Source: Tepidibacter aestuarii (GTDB lineage: Bacteria; Bacillota; Clostridia; Peptostreptococcales; Peptostreptococcaceae). From it: DNA of 64,000 bases. The stretch lies in assembly GCF_934924865.1 (NCBI RefSeq), contig NZ_OW235315.1, positions 992,001 through 1,056,000 of the forward strand, given 5' to 3'. This document shows, piece after piece, positions 9,775-19,586 of this stretch (within the stretch, counting starts at the first letter, position 1; each line of letters starts with the position of its first letter). A program made the translations under genes and the position numbers. The notes under the pieces are model-generated. The model did no database searches. It was not told the DNA's origin and saw only the letters and a program-made list of their open reading frames with translations.

Positions 9775-11946
9775 TTGTCTAGATTTGGGGTTAAGACTAA
9801 AAAGAGGCTGGTATTCATATTGATAATGGTAGGGTTAATATTTTTATTATTAATAGGTAGAATAGGATATTTATTATTAATAAAAGGAGACTGGCTAAAA
9901 GAAAAAGCAATAGCACAACAAACAAGAGATATACCTATAGAATCAAAGAGGGGAACTATATACGATAGAAAAGGAAAGGAACTGGCATATAGTATAACTA
10001 AGAGTACGGTATGGGCTAAGCCATCTGAGATAAAGGATAAAAAGACAACAGCTAAAGAACTAGCTATGATACTTGAAGAGGAAGAAGATGAAATATATAA
10101 AAAAATAAGTAAGAATGTTGCGCTGGTAAAGGTTAAAAGATGGATAGAAGATGATAAGGCATCACAGATAAGAAAGCTCAAAATGAAGGGGATATGGATA
10201 GCAGAAGATAATAAAAGATATTATCCGTATGGAAATTTTGCAGCTCATATATTAGGTCATGTATCTCCTGATAATGAAGGAGTTTCTGGACTTGAGCTTA
10301 AATACAATAAGGAATTAAAAGGTTTTTCCGGAAGGTTAGTTATAAGTACAGATGCATCCGGTAGAGAAATTCCAAGGGGAAGTGAAAAATATCATGAGCC
10401 TAAAGATGGAGCTGGAATGGTTCTTACAGTGGATGAAACTATACAACATTATGCTGAAAAAGCAGTAGAAAAAGCTCTTATTATAAATAAAGCGAAAAGA
10501 GTTCATGTAATAGTTATGCAGCCAAAGACGGGTGATATATTAGCTATGGTATCAAAACCTGATTATGATCCTAATAACTATAGAATTCCTATATACAAAA
10601 GCTTTGAAGAAGAGCTAAACAAATACAGTGAAAAGGATAAGATAAAAGGTTGGTTTAAAATGTGGAGAAATCCAATTGTTAATGATACTTATGAGCCAGG
10701 TTCTACATTCAAGCTTATAACATCAGCAGCTGGACTTGAAGAAGGGGTTGTAACACCTGATGATGAATTTTATGATAAGGGATACATTATGGTAGGAGGA
10801 AGAAGAATAAAATGTTGGAGACATTATAGACCTCATGGACACGAAACATTTACTGAAGCTGTTCAAAATTCATGTAACCCTGTATTTGTAGAGGTTGGTC
10901 AAAGATTGGGAGTTAAGAACCTATATAAATATATAAAGGCATTTGGTCTTACTAGAAAAACTGGAATAGATCTTCCAGGAGAAGAAAATGGACTTATATA
11001 CAATGAGAAAAACGTAGGGCCAGTAGAGCTTGCGACAATATCTTTTGGTCAAAGTATATCTGTGACTCCTATACAACTTATAACGGCTGTGAGTTGTATA
11101 GCTAATGGTGGAGAGCTTATGAAACCGAGAATAGTTAAAGAATTTATAGATAATAAGGGGAACGTTATAAAAAGCATAGAACCTAAAAAAGTTAGAAGAG
11201 TAATTTCCCAGGAAACGTCGAAAACATTAAGAAATATAATGGAATCGGTTGTGGCAGAGGGCTCAGGTAAAATAGCTTATATAGAAGGGTATCATGTTGG
11301 AGGAAAAACTGGAACAGCACAAAAAGTTATAGATGGAAGGTATGCAAATGGAAGATATATTACATCTTTTGTTGGAATTGCTCCAGCGTCAAATCCTGAA
11401 ATAGCTGTTCTTGCTATATTAGATGAGCCTAATGGGGAAACTCAGTTTGGTAGTACAACAGCAGGTCCTATAGTTAAAGAGGTAATTTATAATACTTTAA
11501 AATATTTAGATATAAAACCTGATTATACAGAAGAAGAAAAAATTGATTTTGTAAAAAGAGAAGTGAGTGTTCCTGAGGTTAGAAATATAAAACTTAAGGA
11601 TGCAGGAAAAATTTTAGAAGAGAAGGATTTTAAATTTACAGTTGAGCCTAATATATACGCAACTGGAGAAGAAAAGATTATAGATGTATTTCCAAAACCT
11701 GGAGTTAAGGTATTTGAAGGATCTAATATAATACTTTATACTAGGCCAAATAATAAAGGAAATGAGAATATAGTAAAGGTAATAGTTCCGGATTTAACTG
11801 GAAAAACTGTGAAAGAGTGTGATGAAATTTTAAAAAAATTAGGATTAAAGATTAAACCAATAGGTTCTGGGCTTGCTGTATCTCAAGATAAAGAGCCGAA
11901 TACAGAATTGAATGTAAATTCTATAATTACTGTTGAGTTCAAATAA
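9775..11946 (+). CDS. Class B PBP transpeptidase with two PASTA domains (SpoVD/FtsI type), second tandem copy
   Basis: Tandem paralogue of the preceding gene, also 723 aa. TTG start with AAGGGGG about 9 nt upstream. One N-terminal membrane helix (~11-34); STFK at 310-313, SCN at 366-368, KTGT at 511-514; two C-terminal PASTA repeats. The catalytic domains of the two copies are very similar, but the Cys- and Trp-containing KCWRH segment (346-350) is specific to this one. Which copy is spoVD and which the vegetative FtsI cannot be settled from sequence; separate transcription units suggest different timing. Confidence 0.93.
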   Translation: MSRFGVKTKKRLVFILIMVGLIFLLLIGRIGYLLLIKGDWLKEKAIAQQTRDIPIESKRGTIYDRKGKELAYSITKSTVWAKPSEIKDKKTTAKELAMILEEEEDEIYKKISKNVALVKVKRWIEDDKASQIRKLKMKGIWIAEDNKRYYPYGNFAAHILGHVSPDNEGVSGLELKYNKELKGFSGRLVISTDASGREIPRGSEKYHEPKDGAGMVLTVDETIQHYAEKAVEKALIINKAKRVHVIVMQPKTGDILAMVSKPDYDPNNYRIPIYKSFEEELNKYSEKDKIKGWFKMWRNPIVNDTYEPGSTFKLITSAAGLEEGVVTPDDEFYDKGYIMVGGRRIKCWRHYRPHGHETFTEAVQNSCNPVFVEVGQRLGVKNLYKYIKAFGLTRKTGIDLPGEENGLIYNEKNVGPVELATISFGQSISVTPIQLITAVSCIANGGELMKPRIVKEFIDNKGNVIKSIEPKKVRRVISQETSKTLRNIMESVVAEGSGKIAYIEGYHVGGKTGTAQKVIDGRYANGRYITSFVGIAPASNPEIAVLAILDEPNGETQFGSTTAGPIVKEVIYNTLKYLDIKPDYTEEEKIDFVKREVSVPEVRNIKLKDAGKILEEKDFKFTVEPNIYATGEEKIIDVFPKPGVKVFEGSNIILYTRPNNKGNENIVKVIVPDLTGKTVKECDEILKKLGLKIKPIGSGLAVSQDKEPNTELNVNSIITVEFK

Positions 11947-11979
11947 ACTATTAAAAAAAGATAAAGTGTTATATAATTA

Positions 11980-12014
11980 AAAAGGCAATGTATTTTTGTA
12001 TGCATTGTCTTTTA
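11980..12014 (+). terminator. Terminator before murE
   Basis: Interrupted stem AAAGGCAATG/CATTGTCTTT with inner TAT/ATG pairing and a T-rich end. Confidence 0.7.
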
Positions 12015-12053
12015 TAATGAAATTTATTTATATATTTTGAAAGGGGCACTAAC

Positions 12054-13502
12054 ATGTTGTTGAAAGATTTAATAAAGGATTTAGATACTGTAGATATTAA
12101 AGGAAGTGTTGACATAAATATAGATGATATAAACTATGATTCTAGAAAATTAAAAAAAGATAGTTTGTTTATTTGTATTAAGGGGTTTAGCTTAAATGGA
12201 CATGAATTTATATCTGGTGCTATAGAAAAGGGGAGTACAGCCTTTTTGGTAGAAGAAGATGTTTACATACAAGGGTATACGTTTATAAGGGTTGAAGACA
12301 CTAGAAAAGCTATGGCGAAAATATCTTCTAATTTTTATAAGAACCCAACTGAAGAATTAAATTTAATAGGTGTTACAGGAACGAATGGAAAGACAACTAT
12401 AACTCATCTTATAAAAGAAGTTCTTGAATATAATAATCAAAAAACTGGTCTGATAGGAACTATAAAAAATGTAATAGGTGATAAGGAAATAGTTGCATCA
12501 AGAACTACACCAGAGAGTGTTGAGTTACAGGGATATTTTAGAGAAATGCTTAATAAAAATATAAATAATTGTGCTATGGAGGTTTCGTCACATTCATTAG
12601 AGCTTAAAAGAGTTGATGAATGCGAATTCAAGTTTGGTATATTTACAAATTTAACTGAAGAGCACCTTGATTTTCATGCAGACTTAGATGAATATAGAAG
12701 AGCAAAAGAAAAATTATTTCACAAAACAACTCTTGGTAACATTATAAACTTAGATGATGATGGTGGTAAAAAAATATATGAGTCTATAAAAAACTTAAAA
12801 ACGCCTATAATAACGTACGCTATAGAAGAAGAAGCAGATATAATGGCAAAAGATATAAAAATATATTCAAGTGGAATTGAATATAAATTAATAACACCGA
12901 AATATCAAATGGATATAAAAACTCCTATACCGGGAAGATTTTCTGTATATAATTCATTAGCTGTTATAGCTCTGTGTTATTTAATGGATATACCAAAAGA
13001 GACTATAGATGAAAGTCTACAAAACACAAATGGTGTATCTGGAAGATTTGAAAGCGTAGATACAGATAAAGGATTTAGTGTAATAATAGATTATGCTCAT
13101 ACACCGGATGCACTTGAAAATGTATTGAAAACCGCTAAAGAATTTGTAAAGGGAAATATAATAACAGTATTTGGATGTGGAGGAGACAGAGATAAGACAA
13201 AGAGACCTTTAATGGGAAAAATCAGTCAGGAGTACTCTGATTATACGGTTATAACAAGTGATAATCCTAGAACAGAAATTCCAGAGGATATAGCAAATGA
13301 TATTTTAAAAGGAATAGACACTTCAAATTACAAGGTTATACTGGACAGAAAAGAAGCAATACAACATGCTATAGATAAGGCTGAAAGTGGAGATGTAGTA
13401 ATTATAGCTGGTAAAGGGCATGAGGACTATCAAGTTATAGGCAAAGAAAAAATACATTTTGATGATAAAGAGGTAGTTAAAGAAATATTAGGAGAGGAGT
13501 AG
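12054..13502 (+). CDS. murE: UDP-MurNAc-L-Ala-D-Glu:meso-diaminopimelate ligase
   Basis: Cytoplasmic Mur ligase adding the third stem-peptide residue. 482 aa, ATG after AAAGGGGCAC. The ATP loop GTNGKTT is at residues 109-115. DNPR at 403-406 is the motif known to select meso-diaminopimelate over lysine, which fits a clostridial wall. Starts the run murE-murF-mraY-murD-spoVE-murG, in which genes are separated by 3-45 nt. Confidence 0.97.
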   Translation: MLLKDLIKDLDTVDIKGSVDINIDDINYDSRKLKKDSLFICIKGFSLNGHEFISGAIEKGSTAFLVEEDVYIQGYTFIRVEDTRKAMAKISSNFYKNPTEELNLIGVTGTNGKTTITHLIKEVLEYNNQKTGLIGTIKNVIGDKEIVASRTTPESVELQGYFREMLNKNINNCAMEVSSHSLELKRVDECEFKFGIFTNLTEEHLDFHADLDEYRRAKEKLFHKTTLGNIINLDDDGGKKIYESIKNLKTPIITYAIEEEADIMAKDIKIYSSGIEYKLITPKYQMDIKTPIPGRFSVYNSLAVIALCYLMDIPKETIDESLQNTNGVSGRFESVDTDKGFSVIIDYAHTPDALENVLKTAKEFVKGNIITVFGCGGDRDKTKRPLMGKISQEYSDYTVITSDNPRTEIPEDIANDILKGIDTSNYKVILDRKEAIQHAIDKAESGDVVIIAGKGHEDYQVIGKEKIHFDDKEVVKEILGEE

Positions 13503-13505
13503 AAT

Positions 13506-14891
13506 ATGAAGGCGATAACTATAAATGAAATTCTTAATAATCTAGACGCAACACTTTTAAAAGGAAGTGAAGATACTTTAATAAAAAGCATAAGTATAAA
13601 TAGTAAAAATATAGAGAATGAGTGTATGTTTATTCCTTTGATCGGAGAAAAATTTGATGCGCATAACTTTGTAAATGATGCATACGAAAATGGATGTAGA
13701 ATATTTTTAAAAGATAAAAATCACGATTTGAATTTTGATAGTGAAGATGTAAACGTTATAGAAGTTGATGATACAACTAAAGCACTAGGTGATATAGCTA
13801 GATTGTATAAAAAAAAGTTTTTGATAGACTACGTAGCTGTTACAGGAAGCACAGGTAAGACTACTACTAAAGACATGATATATAGTGTATTATCGAGCAA
13901 ATATAATACATTAAAAACAGAGGGCAATTTCAATAACCACATAGGGCTTCCGTTAACTATATTTAAGCTTAAAGACGAGCATGAATGTGCTATACTTGAA
14001 ATGGGAATGTCTTCCTTTGGCGAAATTGAATATTTATCAAACATAGTAAATCATAAAATAGCTGTAATATCTAATATAGGTCTTTCTCATATAGAAAATT
14101 TAGGATCTAGGGAAGGTATATTAAAAGCAAAACTTGAAATAACTAAAAACTTTACTAATGATAATACTCTTATAATAAATGCAGATGATGAATACTTGAA
14201 AACTTTAAAAAAGAAGGAATTAAACTACAATTTAAAAACATTTGGATTTGAAAAAGAAAGCGATTTGTATTGTACTGGATATAAAATGAATGAAACAGGG
14301 ATAGATTTTGAATGTATAGTTCATAATCAAAAAGAGGAGTTTTTTATTCCTGCAAGGGGTAAGCACAATATATATAATGCCATGGCAGCTATATTGACTG
14401 GAATTCAGCTAGGACTTAGCATAGATCGAATAAAAAAAGGGCTTTTAAATTTTAAAAATGGAAAAATGAGACTTGATATATTAAAGACGGATTCATTTGA
14501 AATAATAAATGATGCTTATAATGCAAGTCCAGATTCTATGAAAGCAGCGCTTAATATACTAGGAGAATATAAAAAAAATAGAAAAATAGCTGTGCTTGGA
14601 GATATGCTTGAAATGGGAGAGTATGCAAAGAATGGTCATGAATTAGTAGGAGAATATGCAAATGGAAATTCTGATTTAATAATAACTGTTGGAAAAGATT
14701 CAAAGCATATAGGCAATGGAGCAATAAAAAAAGGATTCAACGGACAAAATGTGATTCACTTTAATAGCAATTCACAAGTAATAGATTATCTTAAAAACAC
14801 ACTAAAAAAAGACGACGTTATTTTAATAAAAGGTTCAAGAGGGATGAAAATGGAAGAAATAGTGGATTTTTTAAATAATCATAAAATCTAA
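13506..14891 (+). CDS. murF: UDP-MurNAc-tripeptide:D-Ala-D-Ala ligase
   Basis: Completes the UDP-MurNAc-pentapeptide. 461 aa, ATG 3 nt after the murE stop, behind GGAGAGGAG at the murE 3' end. The Mur ligase P-loop GSTGKTTTKD lies near residue 116, with conserved NFNNHIGLPLT and NDAYNASPDSM blocks typical of MurF. Translational coupling with murE is likely. Confidence 0.97.
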   Translation: MKAITINEILNNLDATLLKGSEDTLIKSISINSKNIENECMFIPLIGEKFDAHNFVNDAYENGCRIFLKDKNHDLNFDSEDVNVIEVDDTTKALGDIARLYKKKFLIDYVAVTGSTGKTTTKDMIYSVLSSKYNTLKTEGNFNNHIGLPLTIFKLKDEHECAILEMGMSSFGEIEYLSNIVNHKIAVISNIGLSHIENLGSREGILKAKLEITKNFTNDNTLIINADDEYLKTLKKKELNYNLKTFGFEKESDLYCTGYKMNETGIDFECIVHNQKEEFFIPARGKHNIYNAMAAILTGIQLGLSIDRIKKGLLNFKNGKMRLDILKTDSFEIINDAYNASPDSMKAALNILGEYKKNRKIAVLGDMLEMGEYAKNGHELVGEYANGNSDLIITVGKDSKHIGNGAIKKGFNGQNVIHFNSNSQVIDYLKNTLKKDDVILIKGSRGMKMEEIVDFLNNHKI

Positions 14892-14934
14892 CTATTTCAA
14901 AAACAAAGTTTAAAACGCGAGAGGAGTTTATGAA

Positions 14935-15897
14935 ATGGGCGATGTACAACATATGATAATGACTATGATAGTTTCGTTTGTAATAACTTTAATATTAGGG
15001 CCTATATTTATACCTATGTTACAAAGGCTAAAGTTCGGGCAAACAGTGAGGGATGAGGGCCCTAAAAGTCATTTGGTTAAAAATGGAACACCTACAATGG
15101 GTGGAATAATAATGATACTAGCTATATTCCTGACTTGTATAACAACAGCTAGAATTAATAATGATATGATATTTGCTTTGATATCTATAATAGGATTTGG
15201 ATTTATAGGATTTGTTGATGATTATATAAAGGTAGTTCTTAAAAGATCTTTAGGTCTTAGAGCTTATCAAAAGCTAATAGGTCAATTTGCACTTGCTACT
15301 TTACTTGCAATATACCAATCGAAAACGTCAATACTTGGAACACAAGTAATAGTTCCTTTTTTTAAGCAAACTATAGATTTAGGATTTTTATATATACCAT
15401 TTATAGTATTCGTAACTGTTGCTACTGTAAATAGTGTCAACTTGACAGATGGGCTTGATGGATTAGCGTCAGGCGTTACTCTAATAGTTGGCGTATTCTT
15501 TGCAATGATATCAATTAAATATGCAGGTAATGGTATAGGGATAGTTTCGTCTGCTTTAGTTGGAGCTTGCTTAGGATTTTTAAAGTTTAATGCACATCCT
15601 GCTAAGGTGTTTATGGGGGATACGGGTTCTATGGCTCTAGGAGGGGCTGTTGCAGCTGCAGCTATACTTATGAACCTATCGCTTATAATTCCCATTGTAG
15701 GCGGTATATACTTTGCAGAATCACTATCTGTAATAATTCAGGTTACATCTTTCAAGCTTACAGGAAAGAGAGTGTTTAAGATGAGTCCACTGCATCATCA
15801 TTTTGAATTAGAAGGATGGCACGAAACAAAAGTAGTTATGGTATTTTGGGCTGTAAGTGTAATACTTAGTATAATAGGCTTCATATCTTTAGCTTAG
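14935..15897 (+). CDS. mraY: Phospho-MurNAc-pentapeptide transferase (lipid I synthase)
   Basis: Membrane enzyme that transfers phospho-MurNAc-pentapeptide to undecaprenyl phosphate. 320 aa with about ten hydrophobic segments; ATG behind GAGAGGAG. The Mg-binding FVDDYIK motif, the NSVNLTDGLDGLA block and the HHHFE motif near the C-terminus are all present. Sits between murF and murD as in other dcw clusters. Confidence 0.97.
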   Translation: MGDVQHMIMTMIVSFVITLILGPIFIPMLQRLKFGQTVRDEGPKSHLVKNGTPTMGGIIMILAIFLTCITTARINNDMIFALISIIGFGFIGFVDDYIKVVLKRSLGLRAYQKLIGQFALATLLAIYQSKTSILGTQVIVPFFKQTIDLGFLYIPFIVFVTVATVNSVNLTDGLDGLASGVTLIVGVFFAMISIKYAGNGIGIVSSALVGACLGFLKFNAHPAKVFMGDTGSMALGGAVAAAAILMNLSLIIPIVGGIYFAESLSVIIQVTSFKLTGKRVFKMSPLHHHFELEGWHETKVVMVFWAVSVILSIIGFISLA

Positions 15898-15920
15898 ACA
15901 TGATTAAGGGGGAGTTTAAT

Positions 15921-17270
15921 ATGGACTTAAATGGTAAAAATGTATTATTAGTGGGGCTTGCTAGAACAGGAATATCTACAATTAAAAAGCTTTATGAAAA
16001 AGGTGCAAAAGTTACTGTAAATGATATAAAAGATAAAGAAAAACTAAAAGACATATTAGATGATTTAAATGGATATGATGTCAAATATGTATTAGGGAAA
16101 CATATAGAAGATATAAGTGGTATAGATTTAACTATAGTATCGCCTGGTGTTCCTCTAGACCTTCATTTTATAAAAAAGATAAAATCAGAAAATATAGAAG
16201 TAATAGGAGAGGTAGAACTATCATATAGATTATCTAAAAGCTTTTTTATAGGACTTACAGGAACTAATGGGAAGACAACTACTACAACACTTGTTGGAGA
16301 AATATTTAAAGCTGCAAATAAAGATACTTATATTGTTGGAAATATTGGTAATCCAGTAATTGATACAGTAGACAAATCAAATGAAGAGTCTGTGCTTGTT
16401 ACAGAGCTTAGTAGCTTTCAACTTGAGAGCATAAAAGAATTTAGACCAAGAATAAGTGCAATACTTAACATAACGCCTGATCATTTAAATAGACACAAAA
16501 CTATGCAAAACTATATAGATGCAAAATGTAGAATTTTTGAGAATCAAAATAAGAATGATTTTACTGTTTTAAACTATGATTGTGAAACTACTAGAGAATT
16601 AGCTAAAAATTGCAAAAGTAAAGTTGTATACTTTAGTAGAAAACAAATTCTAAATGAAGGTGTATATGTTAAAGACGATATCATAATAATAAATTTAAAC
16701 GATAAAGAGATTGAGCTTATGAATATAACTGAAATAAGTATACCAGGAAGTCACAATTTAGAAAATGCATTGGCAGCTGTAAGTATAGCAGCTGTGTATG
16801 GACTTGATATGGAGGTTGTTAAGCAAGTTTTAAAGACATTTGGTGGGGTTGAGCACAGGCTTGAATTTGTAAGACAAATAAATGATGTTAAATTCGTAAA
16901 TGATTCAAAAGGAACTAATCCTGATGCATCTATTAAAGCTTTAAACGCATATGACAACCCTATTATATTAATAGCTGGGGGACTTGATAAAAAGAGTGAT
17001 TTTACAGAGTTCACAAAGCTTTTTAATGGAAAAGTTAAACATATAATTCTTTTAGGGGAAACAGCGGATATAATAAGAGAAAGTGCTATGGAAAATGGAT
17101 TTGAAAGCTGTTATAAGGTTGAAAATATGGAAGAGGCAGTTGAAAAAGCATATGAATTAGCTTCTCCAAACGATGTTGTTTTATTATCTCCAGCTTGTGC
17201 TAGTTGGGATATGTATGAAAGTTATGAAGTTAGAGGAAATCATTTTAAAAATGAAGTATTTAGCCTTTAA
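15921..17270 (+). CDS. murD: UDP-MurNAc-L-Ala:D-Glu ligase
   Basis: Adds D-glutamate to UDP-MurNAc-L-alanine. 449 aa from ATG 15921, which has AAGGGGGAG upstream; the in-frame ATG at 15900 overlaps no ribosome site. N-terminal Rossmann-like GLARTGIS, ATP loop GTNGKTTTTT and NDSKGTNPDA in the C-terminal half identify MurD. The P-loop Mur fold is shared with murE and murF nearby. Confidence 0.97.
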   Translation: MDLNGKNVLLVGLARTGISTIKKLYEKGAKVTVNDIKDKEKLKDILDDLNGYDVKYVLGKHIEDISGIDLTIVSPGVPLDLHFIKKIKSENIEVIGEVELSYRLSKSFFIGLTGTNGKTTTTTLVGEIFKAANKDTYIVGNIGNPVIDTVDKSNEESVLVTELSSFQLESIKEFRPRISAILNITPDHLNRHKTMQNYIDAKCRIFENQNKNDFTVLNYDCETTRELAKNCKSKVVYFSRKQILNEGVYVKDDIIIINLNDKEIELMNITEISIPGSHNLENALAAVSIAAVYGLDMEVVKQVLKTFGGVEHRLEFVRQINDVKFVNDSKGTNPDASIKALNAYDNPIILIAGGLDKKSDFTEFTKLFNGKVKHIILLGETADIIRESAMENGFESCYKVENMEEAVEKAYELASPNDVVLLSPACASWDMYESYEVRGNHFKNEVFSL

Positions 17271-17290
17271 GTTATTAAGGAGGTCTCCAA

Positions 17291-18400
17291 ATGGCTAAAA
17301 AAAGAGAAAAACATTTTGATCCTTATGTATTTTACACTACGTTATTGTTAGTCATAATAGGCATTATAATGGTGTTTAGCTCAAGTTATGTTCAAGCTAA
17401 ATTTAAACAGAATGATGCATACTACTTTTTAAAGAGAAATATGATATATGCAACACTAGGATTTTGTGTGATGATGTTTGTATCTAAGATAAACTATAAG
17501 AGATTAGAAAGGTTTATACCTATGATAGGTACTATCACTGTAATACTATTAGTTGCAGTACTTACTCCACTGGGTAAGTCATTTAACGGAGCAAGACGCT
17601 GGCTTGGAGTAGGGGGACTTACTATAATGCCATCTGAGATAGCTAAATTTGCTTCGATAATAATAGTATCGAAGGTAATAGATAACAAAAAAGACAAAAT
17701 GAGTAACCTTATACAAGGTATAATACCTCCTCTTATGATATCAAGTGTATTCTTTGCGCTTATAGTTCTTCAGCCAGACTTATCTACTGGAGGAACTATA
17801 ATAATGACGACATCTATAATGTTATTTGTAGCTGGTATGGATTTAAAGTATGTATACACTATGATAGGTGCAGGATTTGGATTATTGGGTGTACTTATAG
17901 CAATAGCACCATATAGACTTAAAAGATTTACGTCGTTTTTGGATCCATTTAAGGATCCATTAGGAGACGGATATCAGGTTATTCAATCATTATATGCACT
18001 AGGTTCTGGAGGGTTATTTGGGTTAGGCCTTGGAAGAAGTAGACAAAAGTTTTTCTATATACCAGAGCCTCAAAATGACTTTATATTTGCTATAATAGGA
18101 GAAGAACTTGGTTATGTAGGGTGCATATTTATCCTATTGTTGTTTTTATTTCTAGTATACAGATGTATAAGAATAGCTATTAATTGCCCTGATACTTTTT
18201 CTTGTATGCTAGTTACGGGAATTACGGCTCAAATAGGAATACAGGTTATGATAAATATAGCTGTTGCAACATCTTCAATGCCTGTTACAGGTATGCCACT
18301 TCCGTTTATAAGTTATGGAGGAAGTTCTCTTATAATATTTATGGCTGCTATGGGAGTTATATTAAATATATCAAGACATGTTAAGTTAGACAGGAGTTGA
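17291..18400 (+). CDS. spoVE: SEDS peptidoglycan polymerase SpoVE/FtsW
   Basis: Multi-pass SEDS glycosyltransferase that polymerises lipid II together with a class B PBP. 369 aa, about ten membrane helices, ATG behind AAGGAGGTCTCC. Contains the family blocks PSEIAKFA, PEPQNDFIFAIIGEELG and PFISYGGSS. In spore formers the copy between murD and murG is usually SpoVE; since two class B PBPs lie upstream, it could partner either, and a vegetative FtsW role is not excluded. Confidence 0.92.
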   Translation: MAKKREKHFDPYVFYTTLLLVIIGIIMVFSSSYVQAKFKQNDAYYFLKRNMIYATLGFCVMMFVSKINYKRLERFIPMIGTITVILLVAVLTPLGKSFNGARRWLGVGGLTIMPSEIAKFASIIIVSKVIDNKKDKMSNLIQGIIPPLMISSVFFALIVLQPDLSTGGTIIMTTSIMLFVAGMDLKYVYTMIGAGFGLLGVLIAIAPYRLKRFTSFLDPFKDPLGDGYQVIQSLYALGSGGLFGLGLGRSRQKFFYIPEPQNDFIFAIIGEELGYVGCIFILLLFLFLVYRCIRIAINCPDTFSCMLVTGITAQIGIQVMINIAVATSSMPVTGMPLPFISYGGSSLIIFMAAMGVILNISRHVKLDRS

Positions 18401-18404
18401 TTGG

Positions 18405-19499
18405 ATGAAAGTTTTAATTTCGGGTGGAGGAACAGGAGGTCATGTTTATCCAGCTATAGCTATAGCGAATAAATTAAAAGAAGAAATTGAAGATATAGAG
18501 ATTGTATTTGTTGGAACAAAAAATGGAATAGAAAGTGAAATAGTTCCAAAAGCAGGTTATGAACTTAAGACTATAACTGTTCAGGGATTTAGAAGAAAGA
18601 TAACTGTAGACAATTTTAAAAGGATTATTAAGTTAGTTAAGGGATTAGAGCAATCTAGAAAAATAATAAAGAAATTTAAACCAGATATAGTAATAGGAAC
18701 AGGTGGATACGTTTGTGGTCCTGTAGTTTTAAATGCAAGCATAAATAAAATACCTACTATAATACATGAGCAAAATGCATTTCCGGGTGTAACCAATAAA
18801 ATTTTATCTAAATTTGCAAGTAAAATTTTGATAAGCTTTGAAGATGCTAAAAAATACTTCAAAGATAAAGAAAATGTAGTTTTTACTGGAAATCCAGTTA
18901 GAAAAGAAATTTTAGTAAGCAATAAATTTTCTTCAAGAAAAAAGCTTGGAATAAATGAAGATAAGAGAATGATTTTATGTGTAGGTGGAAGCGGTGGAGC
19001 AAGAAAATTGAACGATTCCATGAAAAAAATAATCCCAAGACTTATAAAGGAAGATATACAATTTATACATGTAACAGGAAAAAATCACTATGATAAATTT
19101 ATAAACTCATTAGGAGATCAAAACTTTAGAGGGTGTCAAAAGGTAGTTCCATATCTTGATGATATGGCAAATGCTTTAGCAGCTTGTGATCTTGTAATAT
19201 GCAGTGCAGGAGCTATAACACTTGCAGAGGTTACGGCATTATCAAAGCCTTCTATAGTTATTCCAAAAGCTTATACGGCAGAAAACCATCAAGAATTTAA
19301 TGCTAAAAGTATAGAAAAAAAAGGAGCTGGAATAGCTATACTAGAAAAAACGTTAACTTACAAAAAATTAGAAGACACTATATTTAAGATATTGGGAGAT
19401 AGAGAAAAACTAGCTCAAATGGGTAAAAACAGTGGGGAAATAGGAAATCCAAAAGCTATTAATAATATATATACAGAAATTATGGACGTCTTAAAGTAA
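18405..19499 (+). CDS. murG: UDP-GlcNAc:lipid I GlcNAc transferase
   Basis: Peripheral membrane GT28 enzyme that makes lipid II. 364 aa, ATG 4 nt after the spoVE stop behind ACAGGAG. The N-terminal GGGTGGHVYPA loop, the HEQNAFPG motif and the C-terminal donor site VICSAGAITLAE are intact. Confidence 0.97.
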   Translation: MKVLISGGGTGGHVYPAIAIANKLKEEIEDIEIVFVGTKNGIESEIVPKAGYELKTITVQGFRRKITVDNFKRIIKLVKGLEQSRKIIKKFKPDIVIGTGGYVCGPVVLNASINKIPTIIHEQNAFPGVTNKILSKFASKILISFEDAKKYFKDKENVVFTGNPVRKEILVSNKFSSRKKLGINEDKRMILCVGGSGGARKLNDSMKKIIPRLIKEDIQFIHVTGKNHYDKFINSLGDQNFRGCQKVVPYLDDMANALAACDLVICSAGAITLAEVTALSKPSIVIPKAYTAENHQEFNAKSIEKKGAGIAILEKTLTYKKLEDTIFKILGDREKLAQMGKNSGEIGNPKAINNIYTEIMDVLK

Positions 19500-19586
19500 C
19501 ACAAAACCCTGCTAATACATAAAATTATATATTATAAAGACAAATTTAAAATATATCAATTTAACTTTTAGTAGGGGGTGGCCCTT

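Noticed and set aside
15282..15695. Reverse-strand ORF of 137 codons inside mraY
   Set aside because: Shadow of the conserved mraY frame, with no ribosome site and atypical amino-acid composition; the same holds for the other reverse ORFs within long genes (for example 9726-10181, 18581-19021, 25998-26411).
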